A DNA stretch of 64,000 nt from assembly GCA_014804645.1 (NCBI GenBank), contig JAAUZI010000027.1, positions 111,439 through 175,438 on the forward strand, written 5' to 3'. The notes beneath the pieces were generated by a model. That model saw only the letters and a program-made list of their open reading frames with translations, did no database searches and had not been told where the DNA came from. This DNA is from Lachnospiraceae bacterium. Its GTDB lineage: Bacteria > Bacillota > Clostridia > Lachnospirales > Lachnospiraceae. The translations under genes and the position numbers were made by a program. Positions 50,205-59,093 of the stretch are shown here, one piece after another; position 1 is the first letter of the stretch; every line of letters begins with the position of its first letter.

Positions 50205-51614
50205 ATGATTAAAGATAACCAGAAGGTTTTTAACAGACTGCATGTGCTGATGGATGTCATGATTACAGTGGTTTCCTATGCACTGGCCTACTTTATCAAA
50301 TTTTATATAATCGATGCCCTGTCCCCTGAGGTAGGCGTTCTGCCGGTGCGGGATTATTTCATGGTGCTGCTGTTCCTGGTACCCGGGTATGTGATCCTGT
50401 ATTTTCTCTGCAACGTGTATGGCCCGAAACGCACGGGAAAGCGGCGGCATGAGCTTTTGGCAATCATTCAGGCCAACACGCTGGGCATGGCCTTTTATAT
50501 CATTGTTCTGTATGTAGTGATCCGTGAGATCAATTATTCCCGATTGATGATGGGTATTTTCTACATGCTGAATATTTTCATCACCTGTCTGAGCCGGATC
50601 GTACTGCGAAAGATGCTCTGGACTATTCGCAAGAAAGGCTACAATCTAAAGCATGTGCTTGTGGTGGGTTATTCCCGCGCTGCGGAGCAGTATATTGACC
50701 GGCTTTTGTGGAATCCCCAGTGGGGCTACAAGATTGCCGGGATTTTGGACGACACGATTCCAAGCGGCACCCTGTACAAGGGAATCAAGGTGCTGGGCAG
50801 GCTGGATAACCTGGAAGTTATTCTGCCGCATCACGAGCTGGACGAGGTTGCTATTGCCCTGGCCCTGAAGGATTATGACAATCTGGAGCATGTGGTAAAT
50901 ATCTGTGAGAAATCCGGTGTGCACACCAAGTTTATTCCGGATTACAACAGTGTGATCCCCACCAGACCCTATACGGAGGATCTGATGGGACTGCCGGTAA
51001 TCAATATCCGCTATGTACCCCTGTCCAGCAACAGCAACAAGGTGATCAAGCGGGCCATGGATATTATGGGCTCAGCCTGCGGCATTGTCATACTTTCGCC
51101 CCTGATGCTGATACTGGCAGCTCTGGTCAAGATAAGCAGTCCGGGTCCCATTATATTTAAACAGGAACGGGTGGGGCTGCACAGCAAGCCTTTCTATATG
51201 TACAAATTCCGCAGTATGGAGCAGCAGTCTGCGGAGGAGGAGAAGAAAGCCTGGACGGTGCGGGATGATCCCAGAGTCACCGGAATAGGCAAGTTTCTGC
51301 GCAGAACCAGCCTGGATGAACTGCCCCAGCTGTTCAATATTCTGAAGGGGGATATGAGTCTGGTGGGTCCCAGACCCGAGCGGCCGCTTTTTGTGGAGAG
51401 ATTTCGGGAGGAGATTCCCCGATATATGGTCAAGCATCAGGTGCGTCCCGGACTTACCGGATGGGCCCAGGTCAACGGCTACCGGGGGGATACCTCTATC
51501 AAAAAACGTATTGACTGCGACATTTATTATATTGAAAACTGGACCATAGGTTTTGACATAAAGATTGTCTTTATGACGTTTTTTACAGGCTTTGTCAACA
51601 AAAATGCCTATTAG
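50205..51614 (+). CDS. Undecaprenyl-phosphate sugar phosphotransferase (WcaJ-like)
   Basis: 469 residues. Four to five N-terminal helices and a CoA-binding-like domain (HVLVVGYSRAAEQYIDRLL) precede the catalytic bacterial sugar transferase domain: KRAMDIMGSACGIVILSPLML, GPIIFKQERVGLHSKPFYMYKFRSM, RRTSLDELPQLFNILKGDMSLVGPRPE and RPGLTGWAQVNG. It places the first sugar phosphate on undecaprenyl phosphate and so starts the glycan. No other initiating enzyme is seen in the window. Own promoter. Confidence 0.93.
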   Translation: MIKDNQKVFNRLHVLMDVMITVVSYALAYFIKFYIIDALSPEVGVLPVRDYFMVLLFLVPGYVILYFLCNVYGPKRTGKRRHELLAIIQANTLGMAFYIIVLYVVIREINYSRLMMGIFYMLNIFITCLSRIVLRKMLWTIRKKGYNLKHVLVVGYSRAAEQYIDRLLWNPQWGYKIAGILDDTIPSGTLYKGIKVLGRLDNLEVILPHHELDEVAIALALKDYDNLEHVVNICEKSGVHTKFIPDYNSVIPTRPYTEDLMGLPVINIRYVPLSSNSNKVIKRAMDIMGSACGIVILSPLMLILAALVKISSPGPIIFKQERVGLHSKPFYMYKFRSMEQQSAEEEKKAWTVRDDPRVTGIGKFLRRTSLDELPQLFNILKGDMSLVGPRPERPLFVERFREEIPRYMVKHQVRPGLTGWAQVNGYRGDTSIKKRIDCDIYYIENWTIGFDIKIVFMTFFTGFVNKNAY

Positions 51615-51650
51615 GAATATGGAGACACATTAGGGAAGGACAGGAGAGAG

Positions 51651-52802
51651 ATGGCGACAAAAGCAAACAAAACAAAGGGAAAATCCCAAAAGTCCAAAAG
51701 GATATCGCGCATGATTATTTTTGCGGTGGAGATTTTGGTGATACTGATAATGCTGCTGGTGGTAGTAAAGGTTTTCCAGGTGACAGATCCGGAGAGCGGC
51801 AGTGCAGGACCCTATATTTTTGATCCGGTGGCGCAGGACCCGGATGATGGTTCACAAATCACTCCTCCAGATAGTTTTATAGTAAACGAAACGGTGAAAG
51901 AGGATCCCGCTATGAAGAACTACTGGAACATAGCGCTGTTCGGCGTGGACGCTACAAACTCTTCCATGTTGTATAAGAGCAGCCACAGCGACAGTATGAT
52001 GATCGCTTCCATCAATCTGGAAACGGGGGAGATCAAGCTGGTGTCCGTGTATCGTGACACATACCTGAATATTGGAAACGATCGTTACAAGAAGGCCAAT
52101 CAGGCTTACCACCTCGGAGGGGCGGAACAGGCTATTGCCATGCTGAACACAAACCTAGATTTGGACATCAAGGATTTTGTGGCAGTGAATTATCAGGCGG
52201 TCATTGACGTAGTGGATGGTCTGGGCGGTATTTGGATCGACATAGAGAGCGAGGAGGAGATCACACACCTGAACAACTATCAGGCCAGCATTATCAGAGA
52301 TACCATGCCGAACAGGGATATGGAGGACTACAAGCCGGTGACGGAGACGGGATACCAGCTGCTGGATGGTCTGCAGGCGGCGGCATACTGCCGCATCCGC
52401 TACACCAGAGGAAATGATTTCAAGCGCACGGAGCGTCAGAGGGCAGTGGTGCAGGCCATAGAGACCCAGGCTAAGAAAGCTGATCTGAATACTCTGGCAA
52501 ACCTCTTTACAAAGGTCATGGAAAACGTATATACTTCTATTAAGTCGGATGACATTCTAACCATGATCAACAGTATCAGCAGCTATCATATTGTAGATGA
52601 GGGCGGTTTCCCGACGGAAAGCATGCGCACAACCGGCACTATAGGCGCCAGCGGGAGCTGTGTGGTTCCGGTAGATCTGGAATCCAATGTGGTCTGGCTG
52701 CACAAGTTTTTGTTTGGAGACGAGGATTACCAGGTAACGCAGGAAGTGAAAAAATATAGTGACACTATCAAGTCCGATACCAGTCCGTATCTGAATCAGT
52801 GA
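51651..52802 (+). CDS. LytR-CpsA-Psr (LCP) family wall-polymer ligase
   Basis: 383 residues, one N-terminal helix (MIIFAVEILVILIMLLVVVKVF). LCP domain: NIALFGVDA, SHSDSMMIASINLETGEIKLVSVYRDTYLNI, YHLGGAEQAIAMLNTNLDLDI and RIRYTRGNDFKRTERQR with the Arg residues that bind the pyrophosphate. It moves polymer from the undecaprenyl carrier to peptidoglycan outside the cell. It follows the initiating transferase by 36 bases, so start and end steps of the pathway are encoded together. Confidence 0.92.
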   Translation: MATKANKTKGKSQKSKRISRMIIFAVEILVILIMLLVVVKVFQVTDPESGSAGPYIFDPVAQDPDDGSQITPPDSFIVNETVKEDPAMKNYWNIALFGVDATNSSMLYKSSHSDSMMIASINLETGEIKLVSVYRDTYLNIGNDRYKKANQAYHLGGAEQAIAMLNTNLDLDIKDFVAVNYQAVIDVVDGLGGIWIDIESEEEITHLNNYQASIIRDTMPNRDMEDYKPVTETGYQLLDGLQAAAYCRIRYTRGNDFKRTERQRAVVQAIETQAKKADLNTLANLFTKVMENVYTSIKSDDILTMINSISSYHIVDEGGFPTESMRTTGTIGASGSCVVPVDLESNVVWLHKFLFGDEDYQVTQEVKKYSDTIKSDTSPYLNQ

Positions 52803-52890
52803 TATAAGCGGGGGAGCTGACGCAGGCTCCCTCTTTCGTTGTGTGGACCGTGTCTGTGAAACAGCGCGGGAGCAGGAGAGGAAACGCAGT

Positions 52891-53880
52891 ATGGTGGTGG
52901 ATGTCATCATTCCCGTATATAAGCCGGACAGTTCGTTTTTCAAGCTGATAGAGAGGCTGGAAACACAAACGTTGCCCGTCCGGCGTATCATAGTTATGAA
53001 TACAGAGGAAAAATATTTTGAGCAGCTGATTTACGGCACAAAATTTCTGGAACAGCACCGGCAGGTAGTGGTTTCTCATCTGTCGAAAAAAGAGTTTGAC
53101 CATGGCCGCACAAGGGCACAAGGCGTGGGAAAATCTGATGCGGAGATATTTGTCATGATGACGCAGGACGCCATGCCGGAGGATTCGCGGCTCATCGAAA
53201 ACCTGGCGGCGTTTCTGGCAGAGGATGTGGCGGCGGCGTATGCCAGGCAGCTCCCTGCGGAGGATGCGGGGCCGGTGGAGAGATATATGCGCAGCTATAA
53301 TTATCCCGAAGATTCCCGGATAAAATCTCTGGAGGATCTGTCCGAACTGGGGATCAAGACTTATTTTTGCTCCAATGTGTGCTGTGCATACCGGCGGGAT
53401 GTTTATGATAAACTGGGGGGATTTGTCCGGCATGCCATTTTCAACGAGGATATGCTCTATGCGGCCAAAGCGATACAGGCGGGATATCGGATTGCCTATG
53501 TGGCGCAGGCCCGGGTGACTCACTCCCATAACTATACCTGCGGACAGTATTTTCACCGGAATTTTGATATTGGGGTGTCCCAGGCGGACCACCCGGAGGT
53601 ATTTCGGGCCGTGCCGTCGGAGGGGGAGGGTATCCGCAGCGTCAGGATGGCGGCGAGGTGGCTGCGCAGTCAGAAACAGGGGTGGAAGATACCGGGGCTA
53701 TTTTGGCAGAGCGGCTTTAAATACGCGGGATACTGGCTGGGAAAGCACTACAAGAAACTGCCTCGGAGACTGGTGCTTGGCTGCACGTCCAACAGGGAGT
53801 ACTGGGCGCATGAGGACAGGCGAAGGGACGTGGCCGGAATCGATGCCTCCCGGGGCTACGGCAGGACGGAACAGGAGTAG
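52891..53880 (+). CDS. Glycosyltransferase family 2 (rhamnosyltransferase-like)
   Basis: 329 residues from the ATG at 52891 (GGAGAGG upstream; an in-frame GTG at 52843 is less likely). MVVDVIIPVYKPDSSFFKLIERL, SKKEFDHGRTRAQGVGKSDAEIFVMMTQDAMPED and FNEDMLYAAKAIQAGYRIAYV are typical of RfbN-like dTDP-rhamnosyl transferases, where FDHG and MTQDA hold the donor. This agrees with rmlABC. The stop is 12 bases before glmS. Confidence 0.85.
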   Translation: MVVDVIIPVYKPDSSFFKLIERLETQTLPVRRIIVMNTEEKYFEQLIYGTKFLEQHRQVVVSHLSKKEFDHGRTRAQGVGKSDAEIFVMMTQDAMPEDSRLIENLAAFLAEDVAAAYARQLPAEDAGPVERYMRSYNYPEDSRIKSLEDLSELGIKTYFCSNVCCAYRRDVYDKLGGFVRHAIFNEDMLYAAKAIQAGYRIAYVAQARVTHSHNYTCGQYFHRNFDIGVSQADHPEVFRAVPSEGEGIRSVRMAARWLRSQKQGWKIPGLFWQSGFKYAGYWLGKHYKKLPRRLVLGCTSNREYWAHEDRRRDVAGIDASRGYGRTEQE

Positions 53881-53892
53881 GAGGATTAAAGC

Positions 53893-55719
53893 ATGTGTGG
53901 AATTGTAGGATATATCGGCAGCAGGCAGGCAGCGCCCATCATTCTGGACGGTCTTGCAAAGCTGGAATACAGAGGATATGACTCTGCGGGCATAGCTATA
54001 TACGACGGGGAAAATATCGAGATGCGAAAGGCTGTGGGCCGCCTGAGTGTACTGGAGAACCTGACCCACGGCGGCGAGACCATGAAAGGCTATATGGGCA
54101 TAGGCCATACCAGATGGGCCACTCATGGCGCTCCAAGCGATACCAACTCCCATCCTCATATGAATACATCGGAGACCATTGCCGTGGTACATAACGGCAT
54201 TATTGAGAACTATATTCCGCTGAAGAAGAAACTGACGGACAGGGGATACACGTTCCTGTCGGAGACGGACACGGAGGTTTTGGCGCATCTGTTGGATTAC
54301 TATTACAAGGGCAATCCCCTGGAGGCCATCACGAAGGTGCTGCACCGTGTGGAAGGCTCCTATGCTCTGGGAATTCTGTTTGCGGAGCACCCGGATGAGA
54401 TATATGCCGTGAGAAAGGACTGTCCGCTGATTGTAGGTGCCGGTTCCGATGGCTGTTTCATCGCTTCCGACGTCCCCGCCATCTTGAAATACACCCGCAC
54501 TGTATATTATGTGGAAAATCAGGAGGTCGTAAAACTGGGTAAGGATGGTATGCAATTCTACTCTGTGGATGAGGAAGAGATTACCAAGGAACCCGTTACC
54601 ATTGACTGGGACGCCAATGCGGCGGAAAAGGCCGGATACGAACATTTCATGCTGAAGGAGATGTATGAGCAGCCCAAGACCATCACCGACACCATCTCGC
54701 CCCGCCTGCAGGACGACAGGATAGTGATTGAAGAGCTGCATATGACGGACGAGGAGCTGGCTGCTGTGAAGAGACTTCATATTGTGGCCTGCGGATCCGC
54801 CTATCACGCGGGAGTCACGGGGAAATATGTGATTGAGGGTCTGGCACGTATTCCGGTGGAGGTGGATGTGGCCAGCGAATTCAGATATCGGAACCCTATT
54901 ATGGAGGAGGGCAGCCTGGTCATCGTCATAAGCCAGTCCGGCGAGACGGCGGACACCCTGGCAGCCCTGAGGGAATCCCGGGACAGAGGCTACAAGGTGC
55001 TGGGAATTGTGAATGTGGTGGGCAGCTCCATCGCCAGAGAGGCGGATGCCTGTCTGTACACATGGGCGGGACCGGAGATCGCCGTGGCCACCACCAAGGC
55101 ATACAGCGCTCAGCTGGTGGCGCTCTACATGCTGGCTGTCAAGCTTGCCCAGGTGCGGGGGACCATCGACGATGCAGCCGCCGCGGAATTGATCCGTGAC
55201 CTGCGCAGACTGCCCGATCAGATTGAATTGCTTTTGGGACAGAAGGAAAAAATACAGCGTTTCGCCAACCGCTATGTGGGAGCCAAGGATATCTTTTTCA
55301 TTGGCAGAGGCATCGACTACGCAATCTCTCTGGAGGGATCGCTGAAACTGAAGGAGATATCATACGTGCATTCGGAGGCATATGCGGCGGGAGAACTCAA
55401 GCACGGGACCATCTCTCTGATCGAGGATGGCACGCTGGTGGTGGCCGTGTCCACCCAGCCGGCATTATATCAGAAGACTATCAGCAATATCGTGGAGGTC
55501 AAGGCCAGAGGCGCCTTTGTCATGGCAGTGACCAACGAGGAGAATAAGGCCATGGAAAAGGCCAGCGACTACTGTGTCTATCTGCCGGAGACCAACCCTT
55601 ATTTTTCCAATTCACTGGCGATTATTCCGCTGCAGCTCTTCGGCTATTATGTGGCGGTGGGCAAGGGCTGCGACGTGGATAAACCCCGCAATCTGGCCAA
55701 GTCGGTCACAGTGGAATAA
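53893..55719 (+). CDS. glmS: Glutamine--fructose-6-phosphate aminotransferase
   Basis: 608 residues, full length. The start MCGIVGYIG puts the catalytic Cys at position 2 after Met removal. Glutaminase part: GHTRWATHGAPSDTNSHPH; two SIS domains: VACGSAYHAGVTGKYVIE, VISQSGETADTLAALR and SLKLKEISYVHSEAYAAGELKHG; C-terminus KPRNLAKSVTVE. Makes glucosamine-6-phosphate for peptidoglycan and surface glycans. RBS TAGGAGG. I see no glmS ribozyme: only 12 bases separate it from the upstream gene. Confidence 0.97.
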   Translation: MCGIVGYIGSRQAAPIILDGLAKLEYRGYDSAGIAIYDGENIEMRKAVGRLSVLENLTHGGETMKGYMGIGHTRWATHGAPSDTNSHPHMNTSETIAVVHNGIIENYIPLKKKLTDRGYTFLSETDTEVLAHLLDYYYKGNPLEAITKVLHRVEGSYALGILFAEHPDEIYAVRKDCPLIVGAGSDGCFIASDVPAILKYTRTVYYVENQEVVKLGKDGMQFYSVDEEEITKEPVTIDWDANAAEKAGYEHFMLKEMYEQPKTITDTISPRLQDDRIVIEELHMTDEELAAVKRLHIVACGSAYHAGVTGKYVIEGLARIPVEVDVASEFRYRNPIMEEGSLVIVISQSGETADTLAALRESRDRGYKVLGIVNVVGSSIAREADACLYTWAGPEIAVATTKAYSAQLVALYMLAVKLAQVRGTIDDAAAAELIRDLRRLPDQIELLLGQKEKIQRFANRYVGAKDIFFIGRGIDYAISLEGSLKLKEISYVHSEAYAAGELKHGTISLIEDGTLVVAVSTQPALYQKTISNIVEVKARGAFVMAVTNEENKAMEKASDYCVYLPETNPYFSNSLAIIPLQLFGYYVAVGKGCDVDKPRNLAKSVTVE

Positions 55720-55819
55720 ATTAAAAATGAAAAATAGATTTTCACAAGAGCTTAATAGTTTCATCACAATTTGAACACAAATGGCGGATATACTAAATGG
55801 CATAAGAGGAACGCTAAAT

Positions 55820-55930
55820 CAGCAAGTTCCCGTACTGCACACTGATGAATATCGGGACGCCTCGGGCGGCCTGGTATTCATCACCGGATATGTGTGCTGA
55901 TAGGGAACTTGCGGAACTCTAATTAGGAGG
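55820..55930 (+). repeat. Family A palindromic element, copy 4
   Basis: Outer stem GCAAGTTCCC / GGGAACTTGC, inner stem TGATGAATATC / GGTATTCATCA, apical GGGACGCCTCGGGCGGCC. Ends in TTAGGAGGAACTG, the ribosome site of the HtrA-like gene. Confidence 0.85.
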
Positions 55931-55937
55931 AACTGTT

Positions 55938-57275
55938 ATGTACGAAAATGAAATCTATTCCGGTGATCGTACCGGCAATCATACCACCGGTACCTATCAG
56001 AGTTATCAGGCGGGCAGTGCGCCCCAGAGAGATTTTGGGAACACTTCTCAGGAGCCTGAAAAAAAGAAACATTCCGGCGGTTTTGCCAAGAAACTGTTGC
56101 TCTGCGCCTGCATGGGGCTTTGCTTTGGGCTGTTCGGCGGGCTGGGTCTGTATGCCGTACAGCAGGCCACAGGCATGAGCTTTGGCGGTCCCTCCCGGGA
56201 GGCGGGAAATGTGCAGAGCATGGCGGAACCTACCGTTGCCCCCACGGCGGATGTGAAATTGGCCACGACGGACGGTACACGCATCATCAGCTCGGATGTG
56301 TCCGATGTGGTGGAGGAAGTCATGCCGGCCATGGTGTCTATCGTGAAAGACTACACGGAAAAGTCCAGTTTCTGGGGACGTACCTACTCTGAGGAACGGC
56401 AGGGAAGCGGTTCCGGCATTATTGTGGCGCAGAGTGACACGGAGCTGATTCTGGTGACCAATCATCATGTGGTGGACGGCGCCAGCAAACTGACGGTGAC
56501 ATTTATTGACGGCAGCACCGCAGAGGCCCAGATCAAGGGCAGCGATGCGGACATGGATCTGGCGGTAATCGCCATTTCTATGGATAGCCTGAAGGAAGAG
56601 ACCATAGACGCCATTGCGGTGGCGCGGCTGGGGGACAGCGAAGCCCTGCGGCTTGGGGAGCAGGTGGTAGCCATCGGCAATGCGCTGGGATATGGGCAGT
56701 CCGTGTCCGGCGGTTGGGTCAGCGCCCTGGACAGGGAAGTGACCTACAGCGATGGGACCGGCGGCAGCTTTATTCAGACCGACGCGGCTATCAATCCCGG
56801 CAATTCCGGCGGTGCGCTGGTGAACATGAACGGGGAAGTAATCGGTATCAATTCCAGCAAAATCGGCGACGAATATGTGGAGGGCATAGGTTTTGCAATT
56901 CCTATCTCCGCAGCCCGTCCCATTATCGAGAACCTTATGACCAAGGAGACACGATTCAAGGTGGCTGAGGGCAAGACCGGATATATGGGTGTCAGTCTGC
57001 AGACTGTGACGCAGGAATATGCGTATCTCTACGGTGTGCCCGAGGGTATACTGGTCACGAGTGTGGAGGAGGGTTCCGCAGCGGAGGCCGGAGGTATACT
57101 GAGCGGTGATATTATCACTCGCTTTGAGGGAGACAGGATTCAGTCCAACGAGGACCTGCTGGAAATCATACAGTATTACGGGCCTGGTTCCGAGGTGACG
57201 GTAGTGGTGAAACGTCTGCTGCAGGGCAGCTATGAGGAAATAGAGCTGACCCTGATCTTGGGAGAAAGACCCTGA
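55938..57275 (+). CDS. HtrA/DegP-like membrane serine protease
   Basis: 445 residues. A cytoplasmic tail of about 45 residues and one helix (LLCACMGLCFGLFGGLGLYAV) precede a trypsin-like S1C domain with His in VTNHHVVDGAS, Asp in DADMDLAVIAI and Ser in NPGNSGGALVN. One C-terminal PDZ domain (YMGVSLQTVTQEYAYLYGVPEGILV ... GDIITRFEGDRI) recognises misfolded C-termini. Quality-control protease facing the wall. A family A element carries its ribosome site. Confidence 0.93.
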   Translation: MYENEIYSGDRTGNHTTGTYQSYQAGSAPQRDFGNTSQEPEKKKHSGGFAKKLLLCACMGLCFGLFGGLGLYAVQQATGMSFGGPSREAGNVQSMAEPTVAPTADVKLATTDGTRIISSDVSDVVEEVMPAMVSIVKDYTEKSSFWGRTYSEERQGSGSGIIVAQSDTELILVTNHHVVDGASKLTVTFIDGSTAEAQIKGSDADMDLAVIAISMDSLKEETIDAIAVARLGDSEALRLGEQVVAIGNALGYGQSVSGGWVSALDREVTYSDGTGGSFIQTDAAINPGNSGGALVNMNGEVIGINSSKIGDEYVEGIGFAIPISAARPIIENLMTKETRFKVAEGKTGYMGVSLQTVTQEYAYLYGVPEGILVTSVEEGSAAEAGGILSGDIITRFEGDRIQSNEDLLEIIQYYGPGSEVTVVVKRLLQGSYEEIELTLILGERP

Positions 57276-57334
57276 CGTGCCAAACTATTCCTTTATAAAA
57301 AGTTTACTTGTGCAGTAATGGAATATTCGATATA

Positions 57335-57370
57335 ATAAACCCGGAAGAATGTATTCCGGGTTTATTTTTA
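57335..57370 (+). terminator. Intrinsic terminator of the HtrA-like gene
   Basis: ATAAACCCGGAA (57335-57346) pairs perfectly over 12 bases with TTCCGGGTTTAT (57354-57365), followed by a T-rich run. Confidence 0.85.
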
Positions 57371-57413
57371 CAAATACGCAATTGAGGCAAGATTGGAGCG
57401 AAAAGAGGTAGAG

Positions 57414-58940
57414 ATGGCAGATAAGTACGATCAGGAAGAGGAATTGAAGGAGTTAGAGGAGTCCGCAGGGGAGAAGAAGGACAGTGAAAGCGGCCAAAAA
57501 GGGGAATCCGACAAAAGCGGCGACTATGAGGACGTATGCTTTGTCTGCCGCAGGCCGGAGAGCAAGGCGGGAAAGATGTTCAAACTCCCCAACAATATCT
57601 GCGTCTGTGACGACTGTATGCACAAGACCATGGATGCGGTGAGCCAGTTTGATTATCAGGGGATGCTCAGCGATCCCCAGTTCCAGAGGGATATGGACAA
57701 CATGCTGAAGGGCAATGGCATGGCCAATATCCGCTTTGTGAACATAGCGGACCTGCAGGGGGAGGGCGGTATTCCCAACAAGCAGAAGATAAAGAAGAAA
57801 AAGAAACAGGAGAGCGCTCAGCCCGTATTGAATATCAGGGATATTCCCGCACCCCACAAGATCAAGGCCAGTCTGGATGAGTATGTGGTGGGGCAGGAGC
57901 ACGCCAAAAAGGTGATCTCCGTGGCCGTCTACAATCATTATAAGAGGGTTGCCACAGGTACTATGGACGAGATTGAAATAGAAAAGTCCAATATGCTGAT
58001 GATCGGGCCAACCGGCTGCGGCAAGACCTACCTGGTCAAGACGCTGGCGAGGCTGCTGGATGTGCCGCTGGCCATAGCGGACGCCACCTCCCTCACCGAG
58101 GCCGGATACATCGGAGACGATATCGAGAGCGTTATCTCCAAGCTGTTGGCGGCGGCGGACAATGACGTGGAGAAGGCGGAGAGAGGCATTGTTTTCATAG
58201 ATGAGATCGACAAGATTGCCAAGAAGAAAAACACTACCTCCCGGGATGTGAGCGGCGAGAGTGTGCAGCAGGGGATGCTAAAGCTCCTGGAGGGTGCGGA
58301 AGTGGAGGTGCCGGTGGGGGCAAACAGCAAAAACGCCATGGTTCCGCTGGCCACTGTGAACACCAGAAATATCCTGTTTATCTGCGGCGGCGCCTTTCCA
58401 GATCTGGACGATATTATCAAGGAGCGCCTGACCAAGACGGCCTCCATAGGCTTTAACGCCACGCTGAAGGACGCGTTTGACAAGGAGAAAAACATACTGT
58501 CTCATGTGACCGTGGAGGATCTGCGGAAATTTGGCATGATTCCGGAATTTATCGGGAGATTGCCGGTGATCTACACGCTGGAGGGACTGACCAAGGAGAT
58601 GATGGTCAAGATTCTGAAAGAGCCGCGCAATGCCATCCTGAAACAGTACCAGAAACTGTTGGAACTGGATGAGGTAAAACTGGAGTTCAACGACGAGGCG
58701 CTGGAGGCCATTGCCGAGAAAGCCATGAAACGGGATACGGGTGCCAGAGCCCTGCGCTCCATTATAGAGGAATTCATGCTGGATATCATGTATGAGATTC
58801 CCAAGGATGACAACATCGGCCGGGTCACCATCACCCGGGAGTACATCGAGGGCAAGGGAGGCCCTGTCATTGATATCCGCAGCAACATGCTGCCAGAGAG
58901 CGGCAATACCACAGATTTAAAAGAATATCCGCAGCCTTGA
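57414..58940 (+). CDS. ClpX-like AAA+ unfoldase
   Basis: 508 residues from the ATG at 57414 (AGAGG five bases upstream; TTG at 57393 is less likely). An acidic extension of about 35 residues precedes a zinc finger (CFVCRRPE...CVCDDC). Then come Walker A GPTGCGKTYL, pore loop TEAGYIGDD, Walker B GIVFIDEIDKI and the IGF loop in TASIGFNA that docks onto ClpP. About 80 residues longer than usual ClpX (about 420), owing to the N-terminal extension and a Lys-rich insert before LDEYVVGQ. It unfolds proteins for ClpP. No clpP is adjacent; it could be a second ClpX paralogue. Confidence 0.85.
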   Translation: MADKYDQEEELKELEESAGEKKDSESGQKGESDKSGDYEDVCFVCRRPESKAGKMFKLPNNICVCDDCMHKTMDAVSQFDYQGMLSDPQFQRDMDNMLKGNGMANIRFVNIADLQGEGGIPNKQKIKKKKKQESAQPVLNIRDIPAPHKIKASLDEYVVGQEHAKKVISVAVYNHYKRVATGTMDEIEIEKSNMLMIGPTGCGKTYLVKTLARLLDVPLAIADATSLTEAGYIGDDIESVISKLLAAADNDVEKAERGIVFIDEIDKIAKKKNTTSRDVSGESVQQGMLKLLEGAEVEVPVGANSKNAMVPLATVNTRNILFICGGAFPDLDDIIKERLTKTASIGFNATLKDAFDKEKNILSHVTVEDLRKFGMIPEFIGRLPVIYTLEGLTKEMMVKILKEPRNAILKQYQKLLELDEVKLEFNDEALEAIAEKAMKRDTGARALRSIIEEFMLDIMYEIPKDDNIGRVTITREYIEGKGGPVIDIRSNMLPESGNTTDLKEYPQP

Positions 58941-58955
58941 GCGGCTGGCGTATGT

Positions 58956-58990
58956 CCCCGGCGGGATTTGTCCCTGGCCGGGGATTTTTT
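58956..58990 (+). terminator. Intrinsic terminator after the clpX-like gene
   Basis: CCCCGGCGGGA pairs with TCCCTGGCCGGGG (one unpaired pair in the middle), followed by six T (58985-58990). Confidence 0.85.
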
Positions 58991-59093
58991 GGGGTAGGAT
59001 CGTGTATAGAAATAATCTGGCGATTCAGAGAACTTTTATGCTGGAGACCGCATAGACTATCCATAAGGGATTGCAACAAAGACGGAGAGCTAA

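Noticed and set aside
53881..53892. glmS ribozyme upstream of glmS
   Set aside because: Only 12 bases separate glmS from the previous gene and no ribozyme core is visible.
57308..57336. TTGTGC-17-TATAAT promoter-like match before the clpX-like gene
   Set aside because: The -10 overlaps the first arm of a perfect 12-bp terminator, so a transcript started there would meet a terminator at once. It is probably a by-product of the ATAAAC arm, though an attenuated promoter cannot be excluded.
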